A DNA stretch of 64,000 bases from CAVPCZ01 sp963702445 (GCA_963702445.1 CAVPCZ010000023.1:62001-126000), one strand, 5' to 3'; numbered from the stretch's first letter, positions 34,806 through 44,736 are shown. The notes: generated by a model from the sequence alone, not told the origin. Made by a program: numbers and translations.

Positions 34806-35693
34806 AGGTGACGGTGGACCAGCATTCGGGTTTCTGCTGGGGTGTTGTGCGGACAATCGACATTGCCGAAGAGGAGATGAAGAGCGGGGATCCGCTCTTC
34901 TCCCTCGGTCCGATCATCCACAACCCCGTGGAAATCGAACGGCTGCGGCAGCGGGGCCTTGAAACGGTCGGCCTCGAGGACTTTGAGCGGTTGCGGGGGC
35001 GGACGGTGTTGATCCGTGCGCACGGCGAACCCCCTTCCACCTATGAACGCGCCCGCGCCGGCGGAATCACCCTGATCGACGCCACCTGCCCGGTGGTGAC
35101 GAAAGTTCAGGAACGGATCAGGAAGTTCTCTGACAACGGCTATCAGATCGTCATCTTCGGAAAGAAGGACCACGCGGAGGTCATCGGCCTCGTCGGACAC
35201 ACCAACAACAAGGCGGTGGTGATCAAGTCCGCGGAGGAGGCGGCGAAGGTGGAAACGGACCGGAAGACGGTCCTGTTCTCACAGACGACGATGGACAAGG
35301 CGACGTTCTACGAAATCGCCCGGAATCCTGCGCGAAAAGATCGCGGAGTTCGTCGTCGGCACGTTTGAAGAGTCCGCCATTGATTTTCATGCGAAGGACA
35401 CCATTTGCGGACAGGTGTCGGGGCGGGACAAGAAATTGCGCGAGTTTGCCGCCGCACACGACGTGATGGTCTTTGTCGCGGGCCGCAATTCGTCGAACGG
35501 CAAGGTTCTGTACGACATCTGCCGCGAGGCGAATCCGCGCACGCACTTCATCGAACAGGAAGAAGAATTGTCACCCGCATGGTTTGCGGGGGCGGAGAGC
35601 GTGGGCATCAGCGGTGCCACCTCAACGCCGCAGTGGCTCATGGAGCGCGTGAAGAGCGCCATCGAGCAGATGCATGTTGAACGTCATCACTAA
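34802..35693 (+). CDS. ispH: 4-hydroxy-3-methylbut-2-enyl diphosphate reductase (one-base frameshift)
   Basis: The last enzyme of the MEP isoprenoid pathway, a [4Fe-4S] protein. The three cluster cysteines are visible: HSGFCWGVV near the N-terminus, DATCPVVTK, and, after the frameshift, DTICGQVSGRDK. Substrate residues HGEP and KKDHAEVIG are present. An extra A in the cggaatcctg stretch at 35321-35330 throws the frame; removing it restores the normal C-terminus, which ends at 35693. IspH is expected to be essential, so an assembly error is more likely than a real mutation. It is co-transcribed with cmk through a 4-nt overlap. Confidence 0.9.
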
Positions 35694-35781
35694 ATCACAT
35701 AACCCAACACCACGCAGTTTCCCGCCGGCGCAGTACACCGGCCGTTTGATGACGGCGGTCCGGAAGAGCCCGGCGGGAATG

Positions 35782-35797
35782 TCCCGCACCTGCGGGA
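35782..35797 (+). promoter_or_regulatory. Hairpin in the rpsA leader
   Basis: TCCCGC (35782-35787) and GCGGGA (35792-35797) form a six-pair stem with a four-base loop 26 nt before the rpsA ATG, just upstream of its GAGGAGG ribosome-binding site. S1 autocontrols its own leader in enterobacteria; a similar role here is speculation. Confidence 0.35.
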
Positions 35798-35823
35798 TGG
35801 TATGTCACACAAGAGGAGGATGA

Positions 35824-37569
35824 ATGGCTGGCGAATCCACCATGATGCAACCGTCACTGGATGACCGTGAGTACAGCGAAGCCCAGTACAACGAGATGAT
35901 GAAGTTGTACGAGGGAACGCTCGGCAAGATCAACGAAGGAGAGATCGTTCGCGGACGGATTGTGGCCATCGGCGAAAGTGAAGTATCCGTCGATATCGGC
36001 TTCAAGTCGGAAGGTACCGTGTCCCTGGGCGAATTTGCCCACCCCGAAGATCTTCGGGTCGGCGCGGAAATCGAAGTGTTCCTTGAGAGTGTGGAAAACA
36101 AGGAAGGGCAGCTGGTGCTCTCGCGCAAGCGCGCGGACTTCATGCGCGTCTGGGAGCGCGTCACCAAAGCGTTCGAAACCGGCGAGGTCCTCCAGGGCCG
36201 CTGCGTGCGGCGCATCAAGGGCGGCATCGTGGTGGATCTGATGTCCATTGACGCCTTCCTTCCCGGCTCGCAAATCGATGTGCGGCCGGTGCGCGATTTC
36301 GACATCTACATCGGGAAGATCATGGACTTCCGCGTGGTGAAGATCAATCACCCCTCGGAAAACGTCGTCGTCAGTCACAAAGTCCTCGTCGAAGAAGAAA
36401 TGGCCGGACAGCGCAAGGCCATCATCGAAAGCCTGGAAAAGGGACAGATCCTCGAAGGATCCGTCAAGGCCATCACCGACTTCGGCGTCTTCGTCGACCT
36501 CGGCGGGGTGGACGGCCTCGTGCATATCACCGACCTCTCCTGGGGCCGCATCAACCACCCGTCGGAGATTGTCAAGCTCGATCAGACCATCAACGTGGTC
36601 GTGCTGGATTTTGACCAGGACAAGAAGCGGATCTCGCTCGGCTACAAACAGCTCCAGCCGCATCCGTGGGAGAAGATCGAGACCAAGTATCCCGTGGGCA
36701 CCAAGGTCACGGGCAAGGTCGTCTCCCTGGCCGACTACGGCGCGTTTGTGGAAATCGAAAAGGGGATCGAGGGCCTTATCCACATCTCCGAAATGAGCTG
36801 GACGCAGCATATCAAGCATCCCTCGCAGGTGGTGTCCATGGGCCAGATGATCGATGCGGTGATCCTGAGCCTCGACAAGGACGCGAAGAAGCTCTCCCTC
36901 GGCATCAAGCAGCTGGAACCGGATCCGTGGTTGACGCTGATGCAGAAATATCCGGTCGGGTCGCGCCACAAAGGCGTGGTCCGCAACCTGACCAACTTCG
37001 GCGTGTTCGTGGAACTCGAGCAGGGCGTGGACGGTCTGGTGCACATCTCCGACCTGTCCTGGACCAAGAAAATCCGTCATCCCGGCGAGATGGTCAAGAA
37101 AGGTGACGAGATCGAGGTGGTCATCCTCGGCGTGGACGTGGACCAGCGCCGTATTTCCCTCGGACACAAGCAGATCGATGACAATCCGTGGGAGAAGTTC
37201 GGGGAAAACTACCGTGTCGGGACCGAGGTCGACGGGAAGATCGTCCGTATCATCGAGAAGGGCGTGATCGTGGAGCTCCCCCTCGGCGTGGACGGCTTCG
37301 TGCCGATCTCGCAGCTCTCGATGGGGCAGATCAAGAACATCGCGGACAAATTCCATGTCGGCGACGATTTGCCGCTGAAGGTGCTCGAGTTCGACAAGGA
37401 CGCAAAGAAGATCGTCCTTTCGGCCGTCGAGTTCCTGAAGGGTAAGGAAGGCAAGGTGATGCAGGACTACATGGCCGCGCACAAATTGCCGACACACACC
37501 GTCGCGGACCTTGCGACGATCACGGGTCAGACACCATCGGGCGATACCTCAATCCCGAAGGAAAATTGA
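35824..37569 (+). CDS. rpsA: Ribosomal protein S1
   Basis: 581 residues with six S1 (OB-fold) domains beginning near residues 39, 124, 209, 296, 381 and 466. The central repeats carry the canonical signature, for example DFGVFVDLGGVDGLVHI, DYGAFVEIEKGIEGLIHI and NFGVFVELEQGVDGLVHI; the first two domains are divergent as usual. S1 binds mRNA to the 30S subunit. A strong GAGGAGG precedes the ATG. A strong hairpin follows the stop, and mtaB starts 74 nt further on. Confidence 0.95.
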   Translation: MAGESTMMQPSLDDREYSEAQYNEMMKLYEGTLGKINEGEIVRGRIVAIGESEVSVDIGFKSEGTVSLGEFAHPEDLRVGAEIEVFLESVENKEGQLVLSRKRADFMRVWERVTKAFETGEVLQGRCVRRIKGGIVVDLMSIDAFLPGSQIDVRPVRDFDIYIGKIMDFRVVKINHPSENVVVSHKVLVEEEMAGQRKAIIESLEKGQILEGSVKAITDFGVFVDLGGVDGLVHITDLSWGRINHPSEIVKLDQTINVVVLDFDQDKKRISLGYKQLQPHPWEKIETKYPVGTKVTGKVVSLADYGAFVEIEKGIEGLIHISEMSWTQHIKHPSQVVSMGQMIDAVILSLDKDAKKLSLGIKQLEPDPWLTLMQKYPVGSRHKGVVRNLTNFGVFVELEQGVDGLVHISDLSWTKKIRHPGEMVKKGDEIEVVILGVDVDQRRISLGHKQIDDNPWEKFGENYRVGTEVDGKIVRIIEKGVIVELPLGVDGFVPISQLSMGQIKNIADKFHVGDDLPLKVLEFDKDAKKIVLSAVEFLKGKEGKVMQDYMAAHKLPTHTVADLATITGQTPSGDTSIPKEN

Positions 37570-37588
37570 CCGCAGCTGGTGAGCCATC

Positions 37589-37625
37589 GGGGGTTGACAG
37601 TGGCGCTCTGCCGGTGTCAACCCCC
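37589..37625 (+). terminator. Strong hairpin between rpsA and mtaB
   Basis: Perfect 11-bp inverted repeat: GGGGGTTGACA (37589-37599) and TGTCAACCCCC (37615-37625) with a 15-nt loop, 20 nt after the rpsA stop. No U-tract follows, so it may be an attenuator, RNase-protecting stem or Rho-dependent end, not a classical terminator. Confidence 0.55.
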
Positions 37626-37643
37626 GTGCTGTTTCCGGATCCC

Positions 37644-38957
37644 ATGTCACGTGTCGCACTCCATACACTCGGCTGCAAGCTGAATTTCGCGGAAACCTCC
37701 GCGATCGGCGGGCAGTTCACGGCACGGGGTTTTCACGTCGTGGAGTTCGGCGATCCGGCGGATGTCGTGGTCATCAATACGTGCAGTGTCACGGAGCGTG
37801 CGGACCGCGAGTGCCGGCAGCTGATTCGCCGGGCGCTCCGGCGCGACCCCGGTGCGGTCGTGGTCGTGACGGGGTGCTATGCCCAGCTCTCGCCCGAGAA
37901 AGTCGCGTCGATGTCGGGCGTGGATTTCGTTCTCGGCTCGCGGGAAAAGTTCTCCCTGTTCGACACCATCGGGACGCTGGAGAAACGGCACACCCCGCAG
38001 GTGTATGTGGGGGAGATCGACGGCACGGCGGACTTCGGACCGGCGATGTCAGGAGAGGCCGGGGACAGGACCCGCTCATTCCTGAAGGTGCAGGATGGGT
38101 GCGACTACGGCTGCAGCTACTGCACCATCCCGCTCGCACGGGGTGCGAGCCGCAGTCAGTCCGTCGGGGAAACCCTCCTCCAGGCGGAACGCCTGATCCG
38201 CGCCGGCTTCAAGGAGATCGTCCTTACGGGAGTGAACGTGGGCGACTACGGCCGCAAGGAGGGGAGCAGTCTCCTGGAGCTGCTTCGCGCGCTCGCGCCC
38301 CTTCCCGGCCTCTGCCGACTGCGCATCAGCTCGATCGAACCCAATCTTCTGACCCCGGAACTCCTGGACTTCATCGCACAATCCCCGACGCTCTGCAGGC
38401 ATGTGCATATCCCCCTGCAAAGCGGAACGGACAGCGTGCTGCGCCGCATGCGGCGTCGATACACAACGGGAGAGTACGCCGGTGTGATCCGGCGCGTGCA
38501 GGAGATGCTCCCCGGGTGCGGCATCGGCGCGGACGTTATTACCGGATTTCCGGATGAGACGGATGAAGAATTCCTCGCCACGTACCACTTTCTCAACGAT
38601 CTGCCGGTTTCCTATCTCCACGTGTTCACCTATTCGGAACGTCCGAACACGCCGGCTGCAGGGGCGGGCCGCCCCGTGGAACCCCGGATTCGTCAGAAGC
38701 GGAGCGAGATGCTGCGCATCCTCGGGGAAAAGAAGCGGGCGGCGTTTCTGCACAGTCTCGTCGGGACAACGGCAACCATATTGACGGAGGGGGTCGTGGA
38801 AGACGGGTTCCGCTCCGGGTTTACCGATACGTACGCCCGTGTCGCCGTTCCTGCTGCAGGAATCGAAGAAAACGCGCTGATACGGGTCGTGCTTGCCGCG
38901 GTGCGGGACGGCCGGCTTGAGGGACGTCCGGCGGATGAGTGCGGGGAGGCTGCATGA
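37644..38957 (+). CDS. mtaB: tRNA t6A37 methylthiotransferase MtaB
   Basis: 437 residues from MSRVALHTLGCKLNFAE; the open frame upstream runs through the rpsA-mtaB hairpin and is rejected. The N-terminal MTTase domain has the cluster cysteines in LGCKLN, VINTCSVTERA and VTGCYAQLSP. The radical-SAM motif is CDYGCSYCTIPLARG, and a TRAM-like tail follows. The LGCKLN opening and ARG...RSQS context fit MtaB, which converts t6A to ms2t6A. It overlaps the DUF512 gene by 4 nt. Confidence 0.9.
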   Translation: MSRVALHTLGCKLNFAETSAIGGQFTARGFHVVEFGDPADVVVINTCSVTERADRECRQLIRRALRRDPGAVVVVTGCYAQLSPEKVASMSGVDFVLGSREKFSLFDTIGTLEKRHTPQVYVGEIDGTADFGPAMSGEAGDRTRSFLKVQDGCDYGCSYCTIPLARGASRSQSVGETLLQAERLIRAGFKEIVLTGVNVGDYGRKEGSSLLELLRALAPLPGLCRLRISSIEPNLLTPELLDFIAQSPTLCRHVHIPLQSGTDSVLRRMRRRYTTGEYAGVIRRVQEMLPGCGIGADVITGFPDETDEEFLATYHFLNDLPVSYLHVFTYSERPNTPAAGAGRPVEPRIRQKRSEMLRILGEKKRAAFLHSLVGTTATILTEGVVEDGFRSGFTDTYARVAVPAAGIEENALIRVVLAAVRDGRLEGRPADECGEAA

Positions 38958-40300
38958 AGATCGTCGCGGTACATCCCGGGAGCATTGCACAGGAGCTGGG
39001 GCTTGTCGAGGGAGATGAGCTGCTGGAAATGAACGGTCAGCGGGTGCAGGACAACATCGACTACCGGTTTCTTGAGGGGGAAGCGGATGTCCTGCTGAAG
39101 GTGATTCGCGGCGGAGAAGTGCAGATCGTCGAAGTCGAAAAGGACGAGGGGGAACCTCTCGGCATCGAGCTTGAGGAAATGAAGATTCTCTCCTGCGGAA
39201 ACGATTGCATCTTCTGCTTTGTCGACCAGAACCCCGCGGGCCTGCGCAAGGAGCTCTATTTCCGTGACGGCGATTACCGCCTCTCCTTCATGTACGGCAA
39301 CTACACGACCATGACCAACGCGGGACCCGCCATTCTGCGGCGGATCATCGCCCAGCGCCTGTCGCCGCAGTACATCTCTGTTCATGCCACGGATCTTCAG
39401 GTCCGGCGCACATTGATGGGGATCAAAAAGGACGACTTCATTCTCGAGAAGATCAAGCTGCTCCACGACAACAACATCGAGATGCATACACAGATCGTGC
39501 TCTGTCCCGGACTGAATGACGGGCCGGTGCTTGAAAAGACCGTGCGGGATCTGTATGCCTTCCATAAACAGATCGTGTCCCTCGCCCTTGTCCCCGTCGG
39601 CCTGACGGATCACCGGTTCGGACTGGCATCGCTGCGCCGTGTGGATGCCGCCTATGCGCGGGAATTACTCGGGACACTGGACGCATGGCAGAGGGAATTC
39701 CGCAAGGCGACCGGGAGGGGGTTTGTCTACGCGTCCGACGAATTCTTCATTACCGCCGGCCGGCCGATACCGGGCCCGTCGCACTACGATGGATTCCCCC
39801 AGCTCGAAAACGGCGTCGGGATGGTCCGTGCGTTTCTCACACAGTTTTCACGGCAGGCCCGCTCGTTTCCCGCCCGCCTGGAAAAACGCCGGACGTTGAC
39901 GATCGTGACGGGTGAACTCGCCCAGGGGTTCATGCGCGAGGTCGTTGTCCCCCGTCTTTCAGAGGTCAAAAACCTGCGCGTGCGGCTCGTGGTGGCGCCG
40001 AATCTCCTGTACGGGCGCAGTGTGACCGTGGCTGGACTTCTCCCGGGGAATTCTGTATCTTCATCACTGGCGGGTGTCCCCGGCAGCGACCTCGTTTTGC
40101 TGCCGCCGGACGTTTTGAACGCCTCGGGTGTGTTCCTGGACGATGTCACACCCGCGGACCTGGAATCTCGCATCGGTTCCCCCCTCCTGGTGTTCGGAGG
40201 GCGCTGGGGCGATGTGTTCCGCACTCTCACGCAACAGCTCAGGAGGCGACGCACCGGAACGTTGATACGGGTCTCACACACGCAAGGAGCTCGGCCATGA
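38954..40300 (+). CDS. DUF512 radical-SAM protein with N-terminal PDZ-like domain
   Basis: 448 residues from MKIVAVHPGSIAQELG. A PDZ-like segment (residues ~5-60, ELLEMNGQRVQDNIDYRF) is followed by a radical-SAM-like core with C-x3-C-x2-C in SCGNDCIFCFVDQNP, then YISVHATDLQVRRTLMG and the DUF512 part (LVPVGLTDHRFGL). The family is widespread and of unknown function; it is frequently next to der or tRNA-modification genes, as here. Overlaps at both ends are 4 nt. Confidence 0.85.
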   Translation: MKIVAVHPGSIAQELGLVEGDELLEMNGQRVQDNIDYRFLEGEADVLLKVIRGGEVQIVEVEKDEGEPLGIELEEMKILSCGNDCIFCFVDQNPAGLRKELYFRDGDYRLSFMYGNYTTMTNAGPAILRRIIAQRLSPQYISVHATDLQVRRTLMGIKKDDFILEKIKLLHDNNIEMHTQIVLCPGLNDGPVLEKTVRDLYAFHKQIVSLALVPVGLTDHRFGLASLRRVDAAYARELLGTLDAWQREFRKATGRGFVYASDEFFITAGRPIPGPSHYDGFPQLENGVGMVRAFLTQFSRQARSFPARLEKRRTLTIVTGELAQGFMREVVVPRLSEVKNLRVRLVVAPNLLYGRSVTVAGLLPGNSVSSSLAGVPGSDLVLLPPDVLNASGVFLDDVTPADLESRIGSPLLVFGGRWGDVFRTLTQQLRRRRTGTLIRVSHTQGARP

Positions 40301-41043
40301 CCATATTCCGGTGGAGTGCGGTGGTGCTGTTGTTTGTTGCCCTTCCGCTTTCCGCACAGACGACACGACCCCTCACCAGCTATGAAGCAGGGCGGGATTT
40401 GATGAACGCCTCTCCCGCCCTTGCCCTGCAGGACGCACAGACGGCGGTCCCCTCCCACAAATCCCCGGGGCTGGCAGCTCTGTATTCGCTTCTGATTCCC
40501 GGAATGGGGGAGTTGTATGCCGAAAATTTTGCATCGGGAAAGTACTTCCTGATTGCCGAAGGAGTGCTCTGGCTCGGGTATGCCGCGATGGATATCCACG
40601 GAAACGGACTGCGCGATGATGCGCGCGTCTTTGCCGTCGCCCAGGCCGGCATTTCCGCAGAGGGCAAGGACGACCAGTTTTTTGTGGATATCGGCAACTT
40701 CCTCACCATCGACGACTACAACGACAAAAAGCTGCGCGACAGGGAACCGGAAAAACTCTACGATCCCCTCGCGGGGTACGCCTGGCGCTGGAGCTCCGAC
40801 GCCGCGCGCATGACATTCCGCGAGGAGCGTATCGCCAGTGAGACGATGTACAACAACCAGAAGTTCGTCGGTGCGGCAATCCTGATCAACCATGTGATCA
40901 GCGCCATCAATGCGGCCCGGGCGGCCATCGCATACAACAAGGCACAGGAGCCGGTCCTGGGCGACCTGCAACTTTCTGCGCGTGTGCTGGGCGGGATGGA
41001 TTGCCCGCACGGGGTGATCCTGACGCTGGCCAAGGACCTGTAG
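40297..41043 (+). CDS. Hypothetical exported/membrane protein (DUF5683-like)
   Basis: 248 residues. Signal peptide AVVLLFVALPLSAQ. A hydrophobic Gly/Pro-rich stretch SPGLAALYSLLIPGMGELYA followed by GKYFLIAEGVLWLGYAAMDI resembles the small two-helix membrane domain of DUF5683-type proteins found in Bacteroidota relatives. The C-terminal part has another amphipathic helix. The start overlaps the DUF512 stop by 4 nt. Function unknown. Confidence 0.65.
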   Translation: MTIFRWSAVVLLFVALPLSAQTTRPLTSYEAGRDLMNASPALALQDAQTAVPSHKSPGLAALYSLLIPGMGELYAENFASGKYFLIAEGVLWLGYAAMDIHGNGLRDDARVFAVAQAGISAEGKDDQFFVDIGNFLTIDDYNDKKLRDREPEKLYDPLAGYAWRWSSDAARMTFREERIASETMYNNQKFVGAAILINHVISAINAARAAIAYNKAQEPVLGDLQLSARVLGGMDCPHGVILTLAKDL

Positions 41044-41104
41044 CCGCATCACGCTTCCGTTTCCGATTCTGCGGCTCCGGCCGAACCTCTTCAACCCGGC
41101 GTCC

Positions 41105-41902
41105 ATGCGCGCTTTCAAGCTGATCATCGAATATGACGGCACCGATTTTGTCGGCTGGCAGAGCCAGATCAACGGTCGGGCCGTACAGGATGAGGTCATC
41201 AGGGTCCTCGGGGAAATCCTCCAGCAGGATGTCAACCTCATCGGGTCGGGACGAACCGATTCCGGTGTCCACGCCCGCGGTCAGGTCGCGGGTTTTCGTA
41301 CCGCTTCCCCCATTTCCGCCTCAAAGCTGCTCTCCGCGCTGAACGGTCTGCTTCCCCGTGACATCTGTGTGCACTCCGTGGACGAGGTTTCCCCCGCGTT
41401 CAACGCCCGCTTTGATGCCCGCCTCAGGCGCTACCGGTACTTCATCGGGCGAAAGCCATCCGCCGTTGACCGCCGTTTCTGCTGGTATGTCTCCTCTCCC
41501 CTGGACATTCCGTTAATGCAGGCCGTGGCCCAGCGGTGCACCGGTGCGCACGATTTCAGCGCGTTCTGTACGCACGCACACGAGGTGGAAAACCGTCTCT
41601 GCACGGTGAGCCGCTCCGGGTGGACCGCGGAGGGGTTCAACCTGATCTATGAAATTGCGGCCGATCGTTTCGTCCACGGTATGGTCCGGACCCTTGTGGG
41701 CACCATGGTGGATATCGGACGGGGAAAGACCGCCGGTGAGGAATTCGATGCGATTCTGGCCTCAGGCGACCGGCGCCGCGCGGGCTGTGCGGCACCTGCA
41801 CATGGTCTGTTTCTGGAGGAGGTGGGGTATCAGGTGGTCAACGAAGGGAGAACCAAGGAGAGCCCGGAAGAAGATGGAAGAGAGGGGATCAAGAGATCAT
41901 GA
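41105..41902 (+). CDS. truA: tRNA pseudouridine(38-40) synthase TruA
   Basis: 265 residues. The catalytic aspartate lies in LIGSGRTDSGVHARGQ. Other blocks are IIEYDGTDFVGWQSQ, FNARFDARLRRYRYFI and DRFVHGMVRTLVGTMVDIGRG. It isomerises uridines in the tRNA anticodon arm. The stop overlaps the GH43 start by 4 nt, so a secreted glycosidase is probably co-transcribed with a tRNA-modification gene. Confidence 0.94.
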   Translation: MRAFKLIIEYDGTDFVGWQSQINGRAVQDEVIRVLGEILQQDVNLIGSGRTDSGVHARGQVAGFRTASPISASKLLSALNGLLPRDICVHSVDEVSPAFNARFDARLRRYRYFIGRKPSAVDRRFCWYVSSPLDIPLMQAVAQRCTGAHDFSAFCTHAHEVENRLCTVSRSGWTAEGFNLIYEIAADRFVHGMVRTLVGTMVDIGRGKTAGEEFDAILASGDRRRAGCAAPAHGLFLEEVGYQVVNEGRTKESPEEDGREGIKRS

Positions 41903-43584
41903 GTCACTTCTGGAAGTGCAGTTTCGCAGGCCTGCTCCTCCTGCCGCTGTGTGTGCAGGGACAGAGCCTGTACACATCGGTATCCCGGTCGGATACCGCC
42001 GACCGGGTCTGGATCCCGGACAAAGGAGACGGTACCTACACGAATCCTGTGCTTTTTGCAGACTACTCCGATCCCGATGTGATCCGCGTCGGCAGCGACT
42101 ACTATTTGACCTCGTCCAGTTTTTCGCATATTCCCGGATTGCCGGTTCTCCATTCACGCGACCTCGTGAACTGGAGGATCATCGCGCACGCGGTACCGGA
42201 ATATCCGTACGGGGAGTTCGCCGGCCCGCAGCACGGGATGGGAATATGGGCTCCTGCGATCCGGTATCACGCCGGGACGTTCTACATCTATTTTGGCGAC
42301 CCGGATCGAGGGGTGTTCATGACGAAGGCCGCGAATCCTGCCGGACCCTGGGAACCACTCCGGCTGATCCGGAAGGTCACCGGGTGGATTGACACGTGTC
42401 CTTTCTGGGACGACGACGGACAACTGTATCTTGTCCACGCATGGGCGAACAGCAGGTCCGGCATCAAAAGTATCCTCGCGATCAACAGGATGAACAGTGA
42501 CGGGACGGCGGTGCTTGACGACGGCATCATCGTGTTCAACGGTCAGGCGGCCCATCCCACCATTGAGGGGCCCAAGCTGTACAAGCGGAACGGGTACTAC
42601 TATATTTTTGCACCTGCAGGAGGAGTCAAACAGGGGTGGCAGGTGGTCCTGCGGTCAAGGAACATCTTCGGTCCGTACGAGGACAGAAAAGTCCTCGAAC
42701 AGGGAACAACAGGCATCAATGGTCCCCACCAGGGAGCATGGGTGGAGACGCAGACCGGCGAACACTGGTTCGTCCATTTTCAGGATCAGTCCGCCTACGG
42801 AAGAGTGGTCCACGTGCAGCCGATGCGCTGGGAGAACGACTGGCCTGTGATCGGGATGGATCACGACGGAAACGGAATCGGGGAACCGGTTGGCACCTAC
42901 CGTAAACCGGAGGTCGGGATGATGCACGCCCGTGAAGCGCCCCTGACCGGTGATGAATTCTCTTCCACTACACCCGGGCTCCAGTGGCAATGGCAGGCGA
43001 ACCCGAGAAAGGAGTGGGTATCGCTCGATGCACGCAAGGGGTGGCTGAGATTCAGGGCACAGCGGCAGGGAGCCGATGCCGTGAATCTGTGGGGAGCAGC
43101 GAGCCTGCTGCTGCAGAAAATCCCTGCTCCCGCGCTGAGTGCAACAACACTGGTGGACTGCCGTTCCCTGGGGATTGGAGAGAGAGCCGGACTCCTGATC
43201 TTCGGCCTGGACTATTCGTATCTCAGCATTGAAAAGGCGGAAGGGCGACTCCGTGTTTCAAGGATCATCTGTCATAACGCCGGTGAAGGGACACCGGAGA
43301 CACTGGTGAAGTCGGTCTCTGTCCCGGAAACGGTCATCACACTCCGGATCGATCTCCATCCTGAAAAGGATCCGGCGGGAGTGCCAAGGGTGATGTGTGA
43401 CTTCCTGTACAGCGCGGATGGCCGGATCTTTCATCGGCTCGGAGAGGAGTCGGTTGCCAGGGAAGGGCGCTGGGTGGGTGCAAAGATCGGACTATTCGTT
43501 TCGGCGAAATCCGGTGCGACGCCTTCGGGGTACGCCGATTTTGACTGGTTCAGAACCGGCCGGTATCCGGCGAAGACGAAGTGA
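41899..43584 (+). CDS. Secreted glycoside hydrolase family 43 (beta-xylosidase/arabinofuranosidase type)
   Basis: 561 residues. Signal peptide (CSFAGLLLLPLCVQG). Five-bladed propeller with the three GH43 acids: the base in NPVLFADYSDPDVIRVG, the modulator in WIDTCPFWDDDGQLYLVH and the acid in PTIEGPKLYKRNGYYYIF. The catalytic domain spans residues ~45-350 and a beta-sandwich C-domain (~370-555, LDARKGWLRFRAQ) follows, as in GH43_12-like enzymes. It would release xylose or arabinose from plant polysaccharide side chains. It is grouped with the pectinesterase and tagaturonate epimerase genes downstream. Confidence 0.87.
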   Translation: MSHFWKCSFAGLLLLPLCVQGQSLYTSVSRSDTADRVWIPDKGDGTYTNPVLFADYSDPDVIRVGSDYYLTSSSFSHIPGLPVLHSRDLVNWRIIAHAVPEYPYGEFAGPQHGMGIWAPAIRYHAGTFYIYFGDPDRGVFMTKAANPAGPWEPLRLIRKVTGWIDTCPFWDDDGQLYLVHAWANSRSGIKSILAINRMNSDGTAVLDDGIIVFNGQAAHPTIEGPKLYKRNGYYYIFAPAGGVKQGWQVVLRSRNIFGPYEDRKVLEQGTTGINGPHQGAWVETQTGEHWFVHFQDQSAYGRVVHVQPMRWENDWPVIGMDHDGNGIGEPVGTYRKPEVGMMHAREAPLTGDEFSSTTPGLQWQWQANPRKEWVSLDARKGWLRFRAQRQGADAVNLWGAASLLLQKIPAPALSATTLVDCRSLGIGERAGLLIFGLDYSYLSIEKAEGRLRVSRIICHNAGEGTPETLVKSVSVPETVITLRIDLHPEKDPAGVPRVMCDFLYSADGRIFHRLGEESVAREGRWVGAKIGLFVSAKSGATPSGYADFDWFRTGRYPAKTK

Positions 43585-43681
43585 GCCGGTGATCCGGCGG
43601 AGACTGCTTTACGACGAGCTCTGCAGGGAGGACGATTCCTCATCGGTGATATGGATCTTCATCCGTGACGGGGATGAAAGC

Positions 43682-44736
43682 ATGAATACGGATATGTATG
43701 CGAAAATGAATGCGAAGATGAAGATGACGGAGATGGAGAGGAAAGGCCGGCACATCCTCGTCAACGGTCTGCGGATTGCAGCACTCCTGCTGCTGGTGGT
43801 TTTCATCTGGCCCGGGGCATTCGGGTCTCCCGCCTACGACTTCACGGTCGCAAAAGATGGCAGCGGAAGTTTTTCGACTGTTCAGGAAGCCGTTACCGCG
43901 TGCCGTGATTTTGCAGAAAGAGACTACCGCATTTTTGTGAAGAAAGGTGTCTACGAAGAGAAACTCGTCATTCCCTCCTGGAAGCGGCGGATAACGATTA
44001 CCGGCGAGAATGTCGACAGCACGATCATTACATGGAGCGACTACTCCGGGAAGGCGGACAAGAACGGCAACACGCTGAACACGTTTACGTCATACACCTG
44101 TCTTGTCGCCGGCAATGACATCGTCATGGAGAATCTCACGTTTGTGAACGCTTCCGGAAGGGTCGGACAGGCAGTCGCGTTGCACGTGGAAGGGGACCGG
44201 TGCATTTTCCGGAATTGCCGATTGATAGGGGACCAGGACACATTGTTTGCCTCCGGTGAGCAGAGCCGCCAGTACTTCGATGAGTGTCACATTGAAGGGA
44301 CGACAGACTTCATTTTCGGGGCGAGCACCGCAGTGTTCAGGAAGTGCACGATCCTGTGCAAGAAGGATTCCTACATTACTGCGGCGTCCACTTCAGCCCG
44401 GAGGGAATACGGCTTCGTGTTTCTGGACTGCCGGATTCTCGCTGATACGGGGGTGGCATCAGGGTGTACCTGGGACGGCCCTGGCGGTTGTATGCCTATA
44501 CGGCATTTGTCAGGTGCGAGATGGGAGCGCACATTCTGCCCGAGGGCTGGCATAACTGGAACAAGCCCGAGGCCGAGAAGACTGCGCGCTATTCCGAGTA
44601 CAGGAGCAGTGGGCCGGGTGCGAACCCCCTGGCCCGGGTTTCCTGGTCGCGCCAGTTGAGCGACCGGGAGGCCGCCGCTCTGATACCAGGGAACATCTTG
44701 AAGGGGTTCGATGATTGGGATCCCGGGCGGCGGTAG
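43682..44736 (+). CDS. Pectinesterase (CE8), frameshift near 44458
   Basis: About 350 residues when corrected. A basic N-terminus and hydrophobic segment (RIAALLLLVVFIWPGAFG) predict export. CE8 motifs in order: FVKKGVYEEKLVIP, GQAVALHVEGD, GDQDTLFA, and the catalytic aspartate in EGTTDFIFGAST. The frame breaks after LADTGVASG; the rest, with the signature VYLGRPWRLYAYTAF and a normal end GFDDWDPGRR, is in another frame (to 44736). A single missing base would explain it. It de-esterifies pectin, making galacturonan for downstream cleavage and the UxaE step. Confidence 0.82.

Noticed and set aside
35854..37497. 547-residue minus-strand ORF opposite rpsA
   Set aside because: Shadow produced by the repetitive S1 domains; composition rich in Asp/His/Leu without a fold signature.
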